Shown here: piece after piece, positions 8,148 through 16,588 of the stretch
Layout of the letters: the number at the start of each line of letters is the position of its first letter
How positions within the stretch are numbered: the stretch's first letter is position 1
NCBI RefSeq assembly: GCF_003201355.1
Contig: NZ_QICL01000032.1
Coordinates: 1 to 48,044, forward strand
Reading direction: 5' to 3'
From: Indolivaga alginatilytica
Lineage (GTDB): Bacteria > Bacteroidota > Bacteroidia > Bacteroidales > Dysgonomonadaceae
DNA length: 48,044 nucleotides
The notes under the pieces: model-generated
Told to the model about the DNA's origin: nothing
The model's database searches: none
Seen by the model: the letters and a program-made list of their open reading frames with translations, nothing else
Position numbers and translations under genes: made by a program

Positions 8148-9644
8148 ATGATTACAGCTGTAAAAATTATTTTAACTATTTTCGTACTGTTGGGTGCACT
8201 TCCGTTATTTGCGTCTTTGTATCAGTTTATTTTGGTTATTTTTCATTCAAAACTTAATCATTATAAATTGGCAAAACCTATTACGCCTGCCGTAGCGGTG
8301 GTGATTCCTTGTTGGAATGAGGCAGGTGTAATAGGAAATACGATAGAACATCTATTGTCTATGGACTATCCGCATGAGTCTTTAAAACTTTATATAGTAG
8401 ATGATGCAAGTACGGACAACACTTTTGAAATAGTGGGAGAAAAATGTAAATTATATCCTGATAATATACGTTATATAAAGCGGGAAAAAGGTGGTGAAGG
8501 CAAGGCTCATACGCTCAATGCAGGAATTAAAGTAATATTGGAAGAGGATTGGGCCGAAGCTATTTTAATAATAGATGCGGATATTCTTTTTGAGGAAACT
8601 ACTCTAAGGAAAATGACCCGCCATCTTGCAGATCCGAAGGTAGGGGCTGTGATGGCCTATATAAAAGAAGGATCGACATCTAATACTCTGGTTCATAAAT
8701 TTGTGGCATTTGAATACATTTGTGCACAAGCTGCCAGCCGGCGGGCACAGAATGTATTAGGGGTTACTGCCTGTCTGGCAGGAGGAGCACAGTTGTTAAC
8801 AAAAGAGAACTTGATAGCTATTGGAGGACGAATAGATACTTCATCTCTGGCCGAAGATACTTTTACTACCTTCAGGACTCAGCTGACAGGGCGAAAAACA
8901 ATTTTTGACCCTTATGCTATTGTTTGGGCAGAAGAACCCAATTGTTTGGTGGCACTATGGAAGCAGAGGCTGAGGTGGGCAAGAGGTAATCTTCATGTGA
9001 CCAAAGCTTTTAAACATATATGGCTAAATAAGGAAGTTGGAAACTTGGGTTCTTTTGGCTTTTCTTTCATTTGGTTTACAATTATGCTCATGCCTATATT
9101 AATGATATTATCATCTATAGGGCTTACGGGCTTGTTCTTTCTGGATTTCCCTTATTCATGGTTAATATTTAAACAGTTTTGGATATTAAACACTTTTACG
9201 GATTTATTTATTATTTTAACCTGTAATTTTTTAGATCCGAAAACGGCAAAACGAACACGACTTGAGGGACTTTTATTTCCGGGTATAATATCCTTGTGCC
9301 TGATTATCCTTTCCGTCTATCCTAATCTTCTGGATAGATTACTGGATATAGCGGTTCTTAATTCCAGTGGAAATTATTCTTATTTCGGACTTGATATGAA
9401 ATCATTCATCGTAGTTTTATTCCTTTATTTATGGGTTTCTTTGTGTATGATTGTGTCTTATCTGGCATATTATACCGAGAAAAAAGGTTGTCCATTTTTT
9501 ATTTCACGTTCCTTGTTACTCATTGGTGGTTACGGACCTTTTCTTTGTGCTATCACATTTGCTTCTTACATAAAAGAAATAACCAACTCGGATATGAAAT
9601 GGGATAAAACCCATAAAACAGGGAATTTAAAAACAAACGGTTGA
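8148..9644 (+). CDS. Membrane glycosyltransferase family 2 (processive synthase-like)
   Basis: A 498-aa inner-membrane enzyme. A signal-anchor-like helix (residues 4-32) precedes a cytoplasmic GT-A domain with VDDAST (84-89), DAD (143-145), AEDT (235-238) and the processive-synthase QxxRW motif (Q273, R276, W277). Four or more hydrophobic segments follow from residue 300. This is the architecture of cellulose/poly-GlcNAc/hyaluronan-type synthases. Together with the upstream deacetylase it resembles the logic of PgaC/IcaA plus a deacetylase, although the deacetylase here is of a different family. The exact polymer is unknown. The next gene overlaps the stop region and encodes a small membrane protein. 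Confidence 0.88.
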   Translation: MITAVKIILTIFVLLGALPLFASLYQFILVIFHSKLNHYKLAKPITPAVAVVIPCWNEAGVIGNTIEHLLSMDYPHESLKLYIVDDASTDNTFEIVGEKCKLYPDNIRYIKREKGGEGKAHTLNAGIKVILEEDWAEAILIIDADILFEETTLRKMTRHLADPKVGAVMAYIKEGSTSNTLVHKFVAFEYICAQAASRRAQNVLGVTACLAGGAQLLTKENLIAIGGRIDTSSLAEDTFTTFRTQLTGRKTIFDPYAIVWAEEPNCLVALWKQRLRWARGNLHVTKAFKHIWLNKEVGNLGSFGFSFIWFTIMLMPILMILSSIGLTGLFFLDFPYSWLIFKQFWILNTFTDLFIILTCNFLDPKTAKRTRLEGLLFPGIISLCLIILSVYPNLLDRLLDIAVLNSSGNYSYFGLDMKSFIVVLFLYLWVSLCMIVSYLAYYTEKKGCPFFISRSLLLIGGYGPFLCAITFASYIKEITNSDMKWDKTHKTGNLKTNG

Positions 9645-9649
9645 TTAAA

Positions 9650-9838
9650 ATGAAAAAAGAAGAACAAAATAGGACAGACGATGATACTAAAAAAGAATTG
9701 GCGAGGGAAAGGAAAATATCTTACTATCAGATTCTTTCAATTATAATTCTTTTAATTCTCGGTATTTTATTAGCTGTTTTTTCAGATGATACTGCCTATA
9801 TAGCAGTATGGATAAGGAAATTGTTTGGCAAGCAGTAA
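9650..9838 (+). CDS. Small single-span membrane protein
   Basis: 62 aa: a charged N-terminal region (KKEEQNRTDDDTKKELARERK), one hydrophobic helix (ILSIIILLILGILLAVF) and a short basic end. The ATG at 9650 lies 5 bp after the GT2 stop. A TTG at 9641 is in frame but would overlap GT2. Small membrane partners are known for some GT2 synthases (IcaD, PgaD), so it could be an accessory subunit. There is no recognisable homology to those. Confidence 0.7.
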   Translation: MKKEEQNRTDDDTKKELARERKISYYQILSIIILLILGILLAVFSDDTAYIAVWIRKLFGKQ

Positions 9839-9851
9839 CAGTAGAGCTTGT

Positions 9852-9900
9852 ATGAAAAATATATAGGGGTGTATACAATACACCCCTATATATTTTTCAT
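9852..9900. terminator. Perfect 23-bp inverted repeat, bidirectional terminator
   Basis: The arms at 9852-9874 and 9878-9900 are exactly complementary, with a 3-nt loop (ACA) and a GGGGTGTAT/ATACACCCC core. AT-rich outer arms give A/T runs on both sides. It lies between the convergent small membrane protein gene and the YaiO-like gene. Confidence 0.85.
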
Positions 9901-9911
9901 AAAAATACCGG

Positions 9912-10769
9912 TTATTTCAACTTGTAAGTAAAGCCTAAGCTTACTATATGTAAATTCCAACTATCGACCTTGTCATTCTTGTTGAAATGATTATAGGTGT
10001 AGTTAACTCCTAAATACATGTCTTTAGAAATAGGGAATGAGGTATTGAAATTAAACCCGTAGTATTTCTGGTATTGCTTGAGCGTTGTTACAGCCGGAAG
10101 GTTTCCAAACTCAGGGATCACGTTGTTGTCACCCATTAGTAAGTTAAGAGCTATAACTGAATCCTCATTGGAATAGTATCTGTATCCCAGAATGAAATCG
10201 TTATTAGATATGCCATTGTTAAGATATGTCCATTTAGCAAGGAATAAACTTTTATGCAAGGCATAACTCGCTCCCGTATTTATCATCCAGATATCTTTCT
10301 GTCCTGAAAGGGATATATATTTAACCCCGTTTTCGATCTCTAGTTGTTTTATCCCTATGTAATAGTTTGAAAAGGCAGCAGTAAGATTAGGATACCATTT
10401 CGTATTCGAGAACGAAAAGGCTGCGTACTGATATGTTTTCTTTTTTTTGGGGGTATAATAAAACTCATTGGCTGATTGCCATCCCGTTTTAGTACTATTG
10501 TATGCCATCTGAAGGTTACTGATAAGCGTGTATTGTGCCTTCTTTAGTTTTATGCCTGCCGAAGATTGATTGAGGCTTGTTATGCCGGAGAAGTCTGTAT
10601 ACTGTTGCTGTGCATTAATATATAGATGCGTACTGTCAACTGTTCTTGTTGCAAGATCTTTTCCAATCAAGGACTGTGCTTGAGCTTTAAGGGTTTGATG
10701 TGAAGAAAAACAAAACACCTGAACCAATAATAACAGTAGTATGTAGAAGTTTCTCATGTTAGAACTCAT
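9912..10769 (-). CDS. Outer membrane beta-barrel protein, YaiO-like
   Basis: 285 aa with a signal peptide (MRNFYILLLLLVQVFCFS, ending near QAQS) and then alternating aromatic/hydrophilic strands typical of a small outer membrane barrel, finishing in FTYKLK. Recurrent Tyr-rich strands and an early sequence resembling YaiO (NAQQQYTDFSG...) suggest the YaiO family, whose E. coli member lies beside a glycosyltransferase gene. An alternative start at 10757 would place the Met directly before the signal peptide. It converges on the GT2 operon, which suggests a role in exporting or anchoring the glycan. The family call is by eye. Confidence 0.6.
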   Translation of the reverse strand: MSSNMRNFYILLLLLVQVFCFSSHQTLKAQAQSLIGKDLATRTVDSTHLYINAQQQYTDFSGITSLNQSSAGIKLKKAQYTLISNLQMAYNSTKTGWQSANEFYYTPKKKKTYQYAAFSFSNTKWYPNLTAAFSNYYIGIKQLEIENGVKYISLSGQKDIWMINTGASYALHKSLFLAKWTYLNNGISNNDFILGYRYYSNEDSVIALNLLMGDNNVIPEFGNLPAVTTLKQYQKYYGFNFNTSFPISKDMYLGVNYTYNHFNKNDKVDSWNLHIVSLGFTYKLK

Positions 10770-10857
10770 TTTGCTTAAAGGATTCTTTCTTAAACCAAAA
10801 CAGCAATATCTCTACGTTATAATCGTAGTTATTGATTTCTGTTTTTAGCCAGTCAGG

Positions 10858-11223
10858 TTACTTTGTCTTTTTTATATTTTCTCTATACTCTTTGATTAGA
10901 ATTTCACTTTGAGAGATACTTTCTTCCAAATTTAAAATAGCTTCATTGATAAGTAGGTAGTCTGTGTTGTTTTTTACTTTCTCATCAATAAGTTCTATTT
11001 TTGCCGAGATAGCCGATAGTCCTACCATGCTGAAAGATGAAATGAAATTACTGAAAAAATCAACTTTCGAAGCTATACTTTCTTCTTTACCGCTACTTAG
11101 AAAACTCGTAATTTTAGGAAAAGTCTGTTCTAGCATCAAACTCATCATTTTATCTACCATTTCATTATCTGAGCCTCCGTATAATTCTATTAAATCTTTT
11201 TCGTTAATACTGATATATTCCAT
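10858..11223 (-). CDS. HPt-like protein lacking the phospho-histidine
   Basis: A 121-aa helical protein. The segment ISSFSMVGLSAISAKIELIDE (about residues 60-80) matches the SSxSMVGxxxLxxxAxxLE stretch of histidine phosphotransfer domains. In an HPt domain an AHxLK sequence precedes it. Here the corresponding residues read SNFI, so the phosphate-accepting His is absent. The start at 11223 is chosen because the 11 residues before it form a hydrophobic run unlike an HPt start. It lies 88 bp upstream of the YaiO-like gene on the same strand. With the pseudo-receiver of the deacetylase it may form a non-phosphorylating interaction pair. Confidence 0.6.
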   Translation of the reverse strand: MEYISINEKDLIELYGGSDNEMVDKMMSLMLEQTFPKITSFLSSGKEESIASKVDFFSNFISSFSMVGLSAISAKIELIDEKVKNNTDYLLINEAILNLEESISQSEILIKEYRENIKKTK

Positions 11224-11377
11224 ACAAATTGAGATGAGTAAAAATATAAATACCACTACTTCAAAGATATAAATTTATCTTATTACTTGCGTTGTTTATA
11301 AGAAATTATTACAATAAAGTCTTATCGGTATACTTTTAATATAAAAAGCAAAGAGTTGATGTGTATATGATCAAAAC

Positions 11378-11412
11378 AAAAAAAGACTTACAAATAATTG
11401 TAAGTCTTTTTT
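11378..11412. terminator. Terminator displaced from the tRNA gene
   Basis: The arms GACTTACAA and TTGTAAGTC with a 4-nt loop are flanked by seven A and six T. It abuts the partial tRNA copy at 11413. Reading leftward, it is where the terminator of the tRNA gene lay before the mobile element inserted. Bases 11224-11649 otherwise hold the att repeat and integrase-binding repeats and no gene. Confidence 0.8.
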
Positions 11413-11461
11413 GTGGTCCCACCTGGGCTTGAACCAGGGACCCCCTGATTATGAGTCAGAT
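11413..11461 (-). repeat. Left attachment site: 3' half of a CAU tRNA
   Basis: 49 bp identical to 29847-29895. It covers the tRNA 3' end through the T arm and variable loop to the anticodon stem and stops just before the D-arm half. It is a non-functional tRNA fragment. This is the usual footprint of a tyrosine integrase using a tRNA gene. Confidence 0.93.
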
Positions 11462-11550
11462 TTTAGCCATTTCATTCTGTTTCAGAATTATTCATTAATG
11501 ATTGGTATACAGATATTTAAAAACATCTAAAATGTTAATGAACATTAACC

Positions 11551-11619
11551 GTGGTGCAAGTTATCATTATATTTTGTACACTTGTGGTGCAAATTTTGGT
11601 GCAAATTAATTTGCACCAC
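11551..11619. repeat. Integrase-arm-like repeats, left end
   Basis: The motif (G)TGGTGCAA occurs at 11551, 11584 and 11598 on the plus strand and inverted at 11611-11619. Bases 11599-11618 form a perfect 20-bp palindrome. A matching pair lies just inside the right att site at 29779-29802. Such repeats inside both ends fit binding sites for the integrase arm domain or an excision factor. Confidence 0.65.
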
Positions 11620-11649
11620 GAGCTATAAAAAACTTCAATTGACAATGCC

Positions 11650-12912
11650 ATGAGTACCTTTTATTCAAAACAACCGACAGCAACATTATTCTTTGACACT
11701 CGCAGAATTTTAAAGGATGGGCGGTGTCCTGTTAAACTCGTAATTTATTACAATAAGCAAAAGAAAAGATATAATACGGATTTTTCTCTCTCCTCCGAAG
11801 ATTGGGATAGGCTAAATTCTGTTCAATTGAAAGATAAAGTATTGAAGAAGTTGAAAACGGATATGGAGGCTTTAAGGGTTAAAGCAACGAAAACTGTAGA
11901 ATTGTTAGGCGACACGTTTTCTTTTGAAACTTTTGAGATACTGTTCTACGATAAGCAAATAAAACAAAGGGCAGACAAACAGGATGTTTATAGCAGCTTT
12001 GAAGTATACATTGGAAAACTGGAAGATGAAAAACGAATTGGCACAGCCAGATCCTATATTGATGCTTTAAAATCGTTACGCTCCTTTTCGCCTAAACTGG
12101 AATTTAATAATGTAACCGTAGATTTTCTCAATTCTTATGAACGGCATATGCTAGAGAATGGAAGATCGGTTACAACTATTGGAATTTATCTGCGATCATT
12201 AAGAGCTATCATAAACATAGCTAAAGCCGATAAAATAATCAGCGAAGATCAATACCCCTTCGGTATGAAAAGCCATCGCAAATATGAAATTCCTAAAGCA
12301 AACAATATCAAAAAAGCATTAGAAGAATCTGCAATTACCAAAATAGTTAAGTACGAACCTTTAACAGAGGAAGAAGCCAAAGCTCGTGATTTATGGCTTT
12401 TCAGTTTCTATTGTAACGGAATGAATATGGCTGATATATTTGCTTTGAAATATGAAAATATAGATGGTAATTTTATTTATTTTCATCGTAAGAAAACTAT
12501 CCGAACCCGAAAAATACAAGAACCTCTCGAAATATTTATATCCGAACCAGTAGCAGCTATAATTAAACGATGGGGAAATAAAGAACGTTTGAATAAAAAT
12601 CATATATTTGATGTAATAAATAGTACTATGACCCCCGATGATATCTATCATACAACTCATATAACCATCCGTAGTATTAATGCTTATATGAAACGGATAG
12701 CTAAACGTTTGGGCATAGAAGCAAAAGTCACAACGTATGTAGCACGCCATTCGTGGGCGACAACACTTTTACGAAATGGGGTATCAACAGCATATATTTC
12801 AAAAGGATTCGGGCATGCTTCTTTTGCTACCACAGAGCAATATTTGGGAGGTTTTACGCAAGACCAGAAAAAAGATGTTGCAGAAATACTAACTAAACTC
12901 GCAAATGGATGA
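11650..12912 (+). CDS. Tyrosine recombinase / integrase
   Basis: A 420-aa site-specific recombinase of the Bacteroidetes conjugative/mobilizable element type. An N-terminal arm-binding region (FFDTRRILKDGRCPVKLVIYYN) is followed by a core-binding SAM-like domain (about residues 115-215) and a C-terminal catalytic domain. Catalytic features are YVARHSWATTLLRNG (Arg and following His), ISKGFGHAS (His) and the nucleophile Tyr in TTEQYLGGF. At the usual first-Arg position the sequence is FYCNGMNMADI, with Asn in place of Arg. Related Bacteroides integrases such as IntDOT also lack that Arg. It lies 188 bp inside attL and is the likely catalyst of this element's movement. Confidence 0.95.
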   Translation: MSTFYSKQPTATLFFDTRRILKDGRCPVKLVIYYNKQKKRYNTDFSLSSEDWDRLNSVQLKDKVLKKLKTDMEALRVKATKTVELLGDTFSFETFEILFYDKQIKQRADKQDVYSSFEVYIGKLEDEKRIGTARSYIDALKSLRSFSPKLEFNNVTVDFLNSYERHMLENGRSVTTIGIYLRSLRAIINIAKADKIISEDQYPFGMKSHRKYEIPKANNIKKALEESAITKIVKYEPLTEEEAKARDLWLFSFYCNGMNMADIFALKYENIDGNFIYFHRKKTIRTRKIQEPLEIFISEPVAAIIKRWGNKERLNKNHIFDVINSTMTPDDIYHTTHITIRSINAYMKRIAKRLGIEAKVTTYVARHSWATTLLRNGVSTAYISKGFGHASFATTEQYLGGFTQDQKKDVAEILTKLANG

Positions 12913-13708
12913 ATTAGCAACATATCGAAAAATACTTTTAAGGAAGAAACTTTCTCGGCTGAACGACTATTTCAATCGGAATAATGAAAATGTAGCTGAT
13001 AAAAACTTTCTTATTAGGTACGGTTGGAAAATAATTACATTTCTCATAAAAGGCTTTTTGGGCATCTGTCTGTATGGGGAATACCTTTCATGGAAATTTA
13101 ACGACTTTGCTTTTGATGCTCATTACATGGATTTCCAAATACAGGCAAGAGGATTTACGGCTGATGAAGCGATTAAATTTTTGACCGAACAAGAAATAAA
13201 ATTGAAAGAATACATATATAGGAATGTTATTACAAAGGAAAAGCAATCAAAAGCAGAGAAATCTTTAGACTACTTATTTACTAAATACAGAGCACAAAAA
13301 GAAGAAGAAACAGAAATACCCCATGTTTCAAGAAGACAACCCGAATGGATAACAAGAGTCTGGGAAAATCTATTAGCATATAAATGTGTTCTGTTTGAAT
13401 ATAAAAGTGATTTTGTTTTAATAATGATGGGAGCTACCCCAGTCAATAAACTTATTTGGAGTAAAGGGCTGATAAAATTGGTTCAATTTGTTGAGGAGGG
13501 GATTGAAATAGGTAAAATATATCGTCAGGGCTTTGATGGTAAAGATCAATTTATAATGGAATATATTACTTCCAACTTTCGTCCAAATCCCAATATACCG
13601 AATCAGAAACTAGAGCATTACACGAGTGAAAGAATAAAAACCGCACAAAATGAATTTCTCAAAATAAAGCCGAAAGATAGGATAAAAGAGTTTTTCGTTT
13701 TTGATTAG
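12905..13708 (+). CDS. Hypothetical protein overlapping the integrase stop
   Basis: 267 aa, starting 8 bp before the end of the integrase gene in another frame, so the two are probably translationally coupled. It has one moderately hydrophobic stretch near residues 42-62 (IITFLIKGFLGICLYGEYL) and is otherwise soluble, rich in Lys/Glu and aromatic residues. I recognise no domain. Its TAG stop is followed in the same frame, without any stop, by the AlbA_2 gene. Confidence 0.75.
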   Translation: MDELATYRKILLRKKLSRLNDYFNRNNENVADKNFLIRYGWKIITFLIKGFLGICLYGEYLSWKFNDFAFDAHYMDFQIQARGFTADEAIKFLTEQEIKLKEYIYRNVITKEKQSKAEKSLDYLFTKYRAQKEEETEIPHVSRRQPEWITRVWENLLAYKCVLFEYKSDFVLIMMGATPVNKLIWSKGLIKLVQFVEEGIEIGKIYRQGFDGKDQFIMEYITSNFRPNPNIPNQKLEHYTSERIKTAQNEFLKIKPKDRIKEFFVFD

Positions 13709-13735
13709 ACCATAGAATTTAGATATACGCAACAT

Positions 13736-15160
13736 CTGAATTTTAAAGAAATATTATCTCAACCAGAGGGTCGCCGATTAGAGTTTAAGGAACAATTGCC
13801 TAAAACCTCAGATTTAGCAAAAACAATAGTGGCATTTTCAAATGACGCAGGTGGCGAACTTTTCATAGGTATAAAAGATAATCCTCATGAAGTGGTTGGT
13901 TTGTCCGAAGATGATTTGACTTCCATCGAGGAGCAGATAAGTAATATTATTTATACCAAATGTTATCCGACAATAATTCCTGACATAACATTCTTATCCG
14001 AAGGAGACAAGCATCTGATACGAGTAACTATATACAGAGGAAATACCCCTCCTTATTATGTGAAGGATTTAGGGAAATTACACGGTACTTTTATACGTGT
14101 CGGCTCAACCAATCGTCAAGCGGATGAAAATATTATTGGCGAACTTGAAAGACGAAAACGAAATCTGTCTTTTGATAGTGAGATTGTACTTGATAAACCT
14201 TTGAGTGCACTTAAATATGACAGCTTCAAGCAAATATACAAGGATAAGACAAATGAAGATTTAGACCTCCAAGCTCTGAAAAAGCTAGAACTTATAAAAG
14301 ACGTTGAAGGGGTATTATATCCAACTCAGGCACTTATATTATTTTCGGATGATAATCTACGTAATTCTTTATTCCATTTTGCCAAAATCGAATGTGCACG
14401 TTTTAAGGGCACTAAGTCCGAAACGTTTATAGATCAGAAAACTATAAACACAGACATTTCGATGCAAGCCGAAGAAGCCTACAATTTTGTTCTTCGCCAT
14501 ATCAATAAAGGGGCTACAGTTGAAGGCGTTTATACGATATCTCGTTGGGAATATCCGCTTAAAGCCATTAGAGAAGCTATACGAAATGCGGTCGTCCATC
14601 GTGATTATTCATTGACAGGGAAAGATATAAAAGTCGCCATCTATGACGATATGATTGAGATTACAAGCCCCGGACTACTTCCTCCATCTATTGACTATTC
14701 GGCAATGGAAAGCCGTCAGTCTGATGCAAAGAATAAAATAATAGCACCTGTTTTCAAACGTCTGGGCATTATTGACCAGTGGGGAAATGGGTTAAAGATG
14801 ATTGCTGACGAATTGAAAGAATATCCCGATATAGAATTTAAGTGGAGAGAAACAGGATTATCGTTTCAGGTTCAGTTTATAAAAAAGGAGTTTATCAAAC
14901 AGCAAGAGTTACAAAACAAATCATTATATGCGGAAATTCTATTAATACTTACAAACAAGACTTTATCGAGAAAGGAATTATCGGTAGAACTAGGACAGAA
15001 ACAAGTTTCAGGACAGCTCAATAAAATAATCACAAAACTTATTGATGACAAACTTATTGAGCATACTATCCCTAATAACATAAATCATCCATCTCAAAAA
15101 TTCCAAATAACAAAAAGAGGAAACACTTTCTTGAAAATTATAGATCAAGAAAAGAAATAA
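13736..15160 (+). CDS. AlbA_2 domain ATP-binding (RecG-like) transcriptional regulator, non-canonical start
   Basis: A Schlafen AlbA_2-type N-terminal domain (EFKEQLPKTSDLAKTIVAFSN, GGELFIGIKD) is followed by a GHKL-type ATPase-like region (RNAVVHRDYS, DDMIEITSPG, NGLKMIADEL) and a C-terminal winged helix. Such proteins are common putative regulators in mobile elements. The conserved N terminus (LNFKEILSQPEGRRLEFKE) is encoded from about 13736 but has no ATG, GTG or TTG. The first standard start, TTG at 13796, would delete the EFKE core. CTG at 13736 sits where the initiator Met would be expected. The frame is also continuous with the preceding gene through its TAG at 13706-13708. It may use CTG, be read through, or be a dying gene. 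Confidence 0.75.
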   Translation: MNFKEILSQPEGRRLEFKEQLPKTSDLAKTIVAFSNDAGGELFIGIKDNPHEVVGLSEDDLTSIEEQISNIIYTKCYPTIIPDITFLSEGDKHLIRVTIYRGNTPPYYVKDLGKLHGTFIRVGSTNRQADENIIGELERRKRNLSFDSEIVLDKPLSALKYDSFKQIYKDKTNEDLDLQALKKLELIKDVEGVLYPTQALILFSDDNLRNSLFHFAKIECARFKGTKSETFIDQKTINTDISMQAEEAYNFVLRHINKGATVEGVYTISRWEYPLKAIREAIRNAVVHRDYSLTGKDIKVAIYDDMIEITSPGLLPPSIDYSAMESRQSDAKNKIIAPVFKRLGIIDQWGNGLKMIADELKEYPDIEFKWRETGLSFQVQFIKKEFIKQQELQNKSLYAEILLILTNKTLSRKELSVELGQKQVSGQLNKIITKLIDDKLIEHTIPNNINHPSQKFQITKRGNTFLKIIDQEKK

Positions 15161-15183
15161 TATATTATTTCTCGAATAAATGT

Positions 15184-15224
15184 CCCCCTATAATGGAAAC
15201 TTTCTATTATAGGGGGGCTTTTTC
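15184..15224 (+). terminator. Rho-independent terminator after the AlbA_2 gene
   Basis: The stem CCCCCTATAAT/ATTATAGGGGG, extended by GAAA/TTTC around a one-base loop, is followed by CTTTTT. The rest of 15161-15470 is AT-rich without a gene that I can support. Confidence 0.85.
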
Positions 15225-15470
15225 TATTAATACTGAGCAAAACACGCAATTTTTCATGCTTCAAATTGTTTATTTTCGGTCGAAACTGAACAATAGTATT
15301 CTAAAATCAAATACTATGAATAATATAGGAAATACTACGCTATCTCAGAGTGTAATAATTCGCTGTATTTCATTGCATTACACATATAAATACTTCTAAT
15401 TCCATAACTTTTTGATTATTAAGATATTTGCTCCATAGAAATTTTTTGTATCACCAAAATTATTTGCTTT

Positions 15471-15812
15471 ATGGAAGAATTGTTTAATAAAAAATCGTTG
15501 GAACAGCTCATTAAGAAATGGGTAAGTGATGTTATTGATGAAAAGCTTATACCCAAAGTCTTTCCCTTTCTCAGAGAAAAAGAGAAAGAAGTAAATCCTA
15601 AGAAATTAGTCAAGCTGAAAGAAGCCAGTGAATTTACAGGTTTTGAGAAAAAGTACATCTACAACCTCGTAAATCAAAATGCTATTCCGTTTATACGAGT
15701 TCGTAAATCATTACGGTTCGACTTGGAGGAACTGGACGCATGGATGAGAGCAGGCAAACCCAAGATTGTCGATCTGGGATTAAGAAAGCTAAAGGAGGAT
15801 ACACAACAATGA
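15471..15812 (+). CDS. Excisionase-like helix-turn-helix protein
   Basis: 113 aa. The C-terminal half is a MerR-like winged-helix (HTH_17/excisionase type): LVKLKEASEFTGFEKKYIY, then NAIPFIRVRKSLRFDLEELDAWM. The N-terminal 45 residues are a charged helix (EELFNKKSLEQLIKKWVSDVIDE). Such proteins accompany Bacteroidetes integrases and act as excision factors or control mobilization genes. Its position between the integrase region and the oriT/mob region fits either role. Confidence 0.8.
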   Translation: MEELFNKKSLEQLIKKWVSDVIDEKLIPKVFPFLREKEKEVNPKKLVKLKEASEFTGFEKKYIYNLVNQNAIPFIRVRKSLRFDLEELDAWMRAGKPKIVDLGLRKLKEDTQQ

Positions 15813-16073
15813 TTTTACAGTATCCGTTTTTCACTCGTCGGGAGGAGTGGTCTCCCCCCTAGCCGTTGGGCGCTCCCCGACCGATGAATTATTGTGGTGT
15901 CCCTTGAAAGGAAATACTCATTGCACTGACCTCAGTTAAAACATCCTGTTCAGTGTGCCGGGTTTCCTGAATCCTGATCCTTTGCCTCTGTCCGAACAGC
16001 AGCTATTCGGCTGTATATTTATCCTTTTCTGCTGATTCGGGCAGCAGCTATCCCCCTTAAAGACAGCTCATGG

Positions 16074-16156
16074 CAAGGTTATGGAAATGTATACATTTCC
16101 CACCTTGCTTTGGCTGTCGCCAAAGAGGAAAATTGCTCCCGATGGTCGGCAATTTT
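16074..16156 (+). other. Three stacked hairpins upstream of mobC: oriT candidate
   Basis: Successive inverted repeats: 16074-16107 (CAAGGT/ACCTTG arms around the palindrome GAAATGTATACATTTC), 16108-16125 (CTTTGGC/GCCAAAG, 4-nt loop) and 16129-16156 (AAAATTGC/GCAATTTT). They sit 55 bp before the mobC start, in a stretch (15813-16210) that is clearly more GC-rich than the surrounding element and has no convincing gene. Mobilizable elements usually carry oriT just upstream of their mob genes. The nick site is not identified. Confidence 0.5.
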
Positions 16157-16210
16157 ATTCGGAGGGTTTATCATGTGAGTATTTTTTTATTAAAAATTGA
16201 AGTAATTATT

Positions 16211-16588
16211 ATGTATCAAAATAAATCTAAATCAAATGAATCTTCGGTCAGAAAAAAGACCAAAAAGAAAGTGCTGAGTGCCCGTTTTCTTGAAATAGAA
16301 TATCAGGCATTAAAGAAAAGAGCCAAAGACGCAGGAGTGACTTTAAGCAAGTTTACACGTGTTGTTTTACTCTCTGGGAAGATTGTTCAGCGAATCAGCA
16401 AAAGCGATGCGGAAACGCTTCGTAAGCTCTCAGGGGAAGCCAATAACCTGAACCAACTGGCACGTGCCGCCAATAAGGACGGCTTTACGAATGTCGCTAA
16501 AGATCTGGTTAGTTTAAAAGCCGTAATCGTAAACATCATAAATCAACTGTCACATGATTGGAAAAGTTATGAAAAGAGCAGCTTTTAA
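16211..16588 (+). CDS. MobC-like mobilization (relaxosome) protein
   Basis: 125 aa. A basic N terminus (SSVRKKTKKKVLSARF) precedes a ribbon-helix-helix-like region and the MobC signature LSGEANNLNQLARAANKDG near residue 80. It would bind oriT and help the relaxase. The start at 16211 (MYQNKSKSN) is preferred because the frame upstream translates the oriT-like hairpins. It overlaps the relaxase gene by 35 bp, as mobC-relaxase pairs often do. Confidence 0.85.
   Translation: MYQNKSKSNESSVRKKTKKKVLSARFLEIEYQALKKRAKDAGVTLSKFTRVVLLSGKIVQRISKSDAETLRKLSGEANNLNQLARAANKDGFTNVAKDLVSLKAVIVNIINQLSHDWKSYEKSSF

Noticed and set aside
16070-16210. Upstream extension of the MobC frame
   Set aside because: It translates three perfect hairpins. 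The ATG at 16211 gives a normal MobC-like start.
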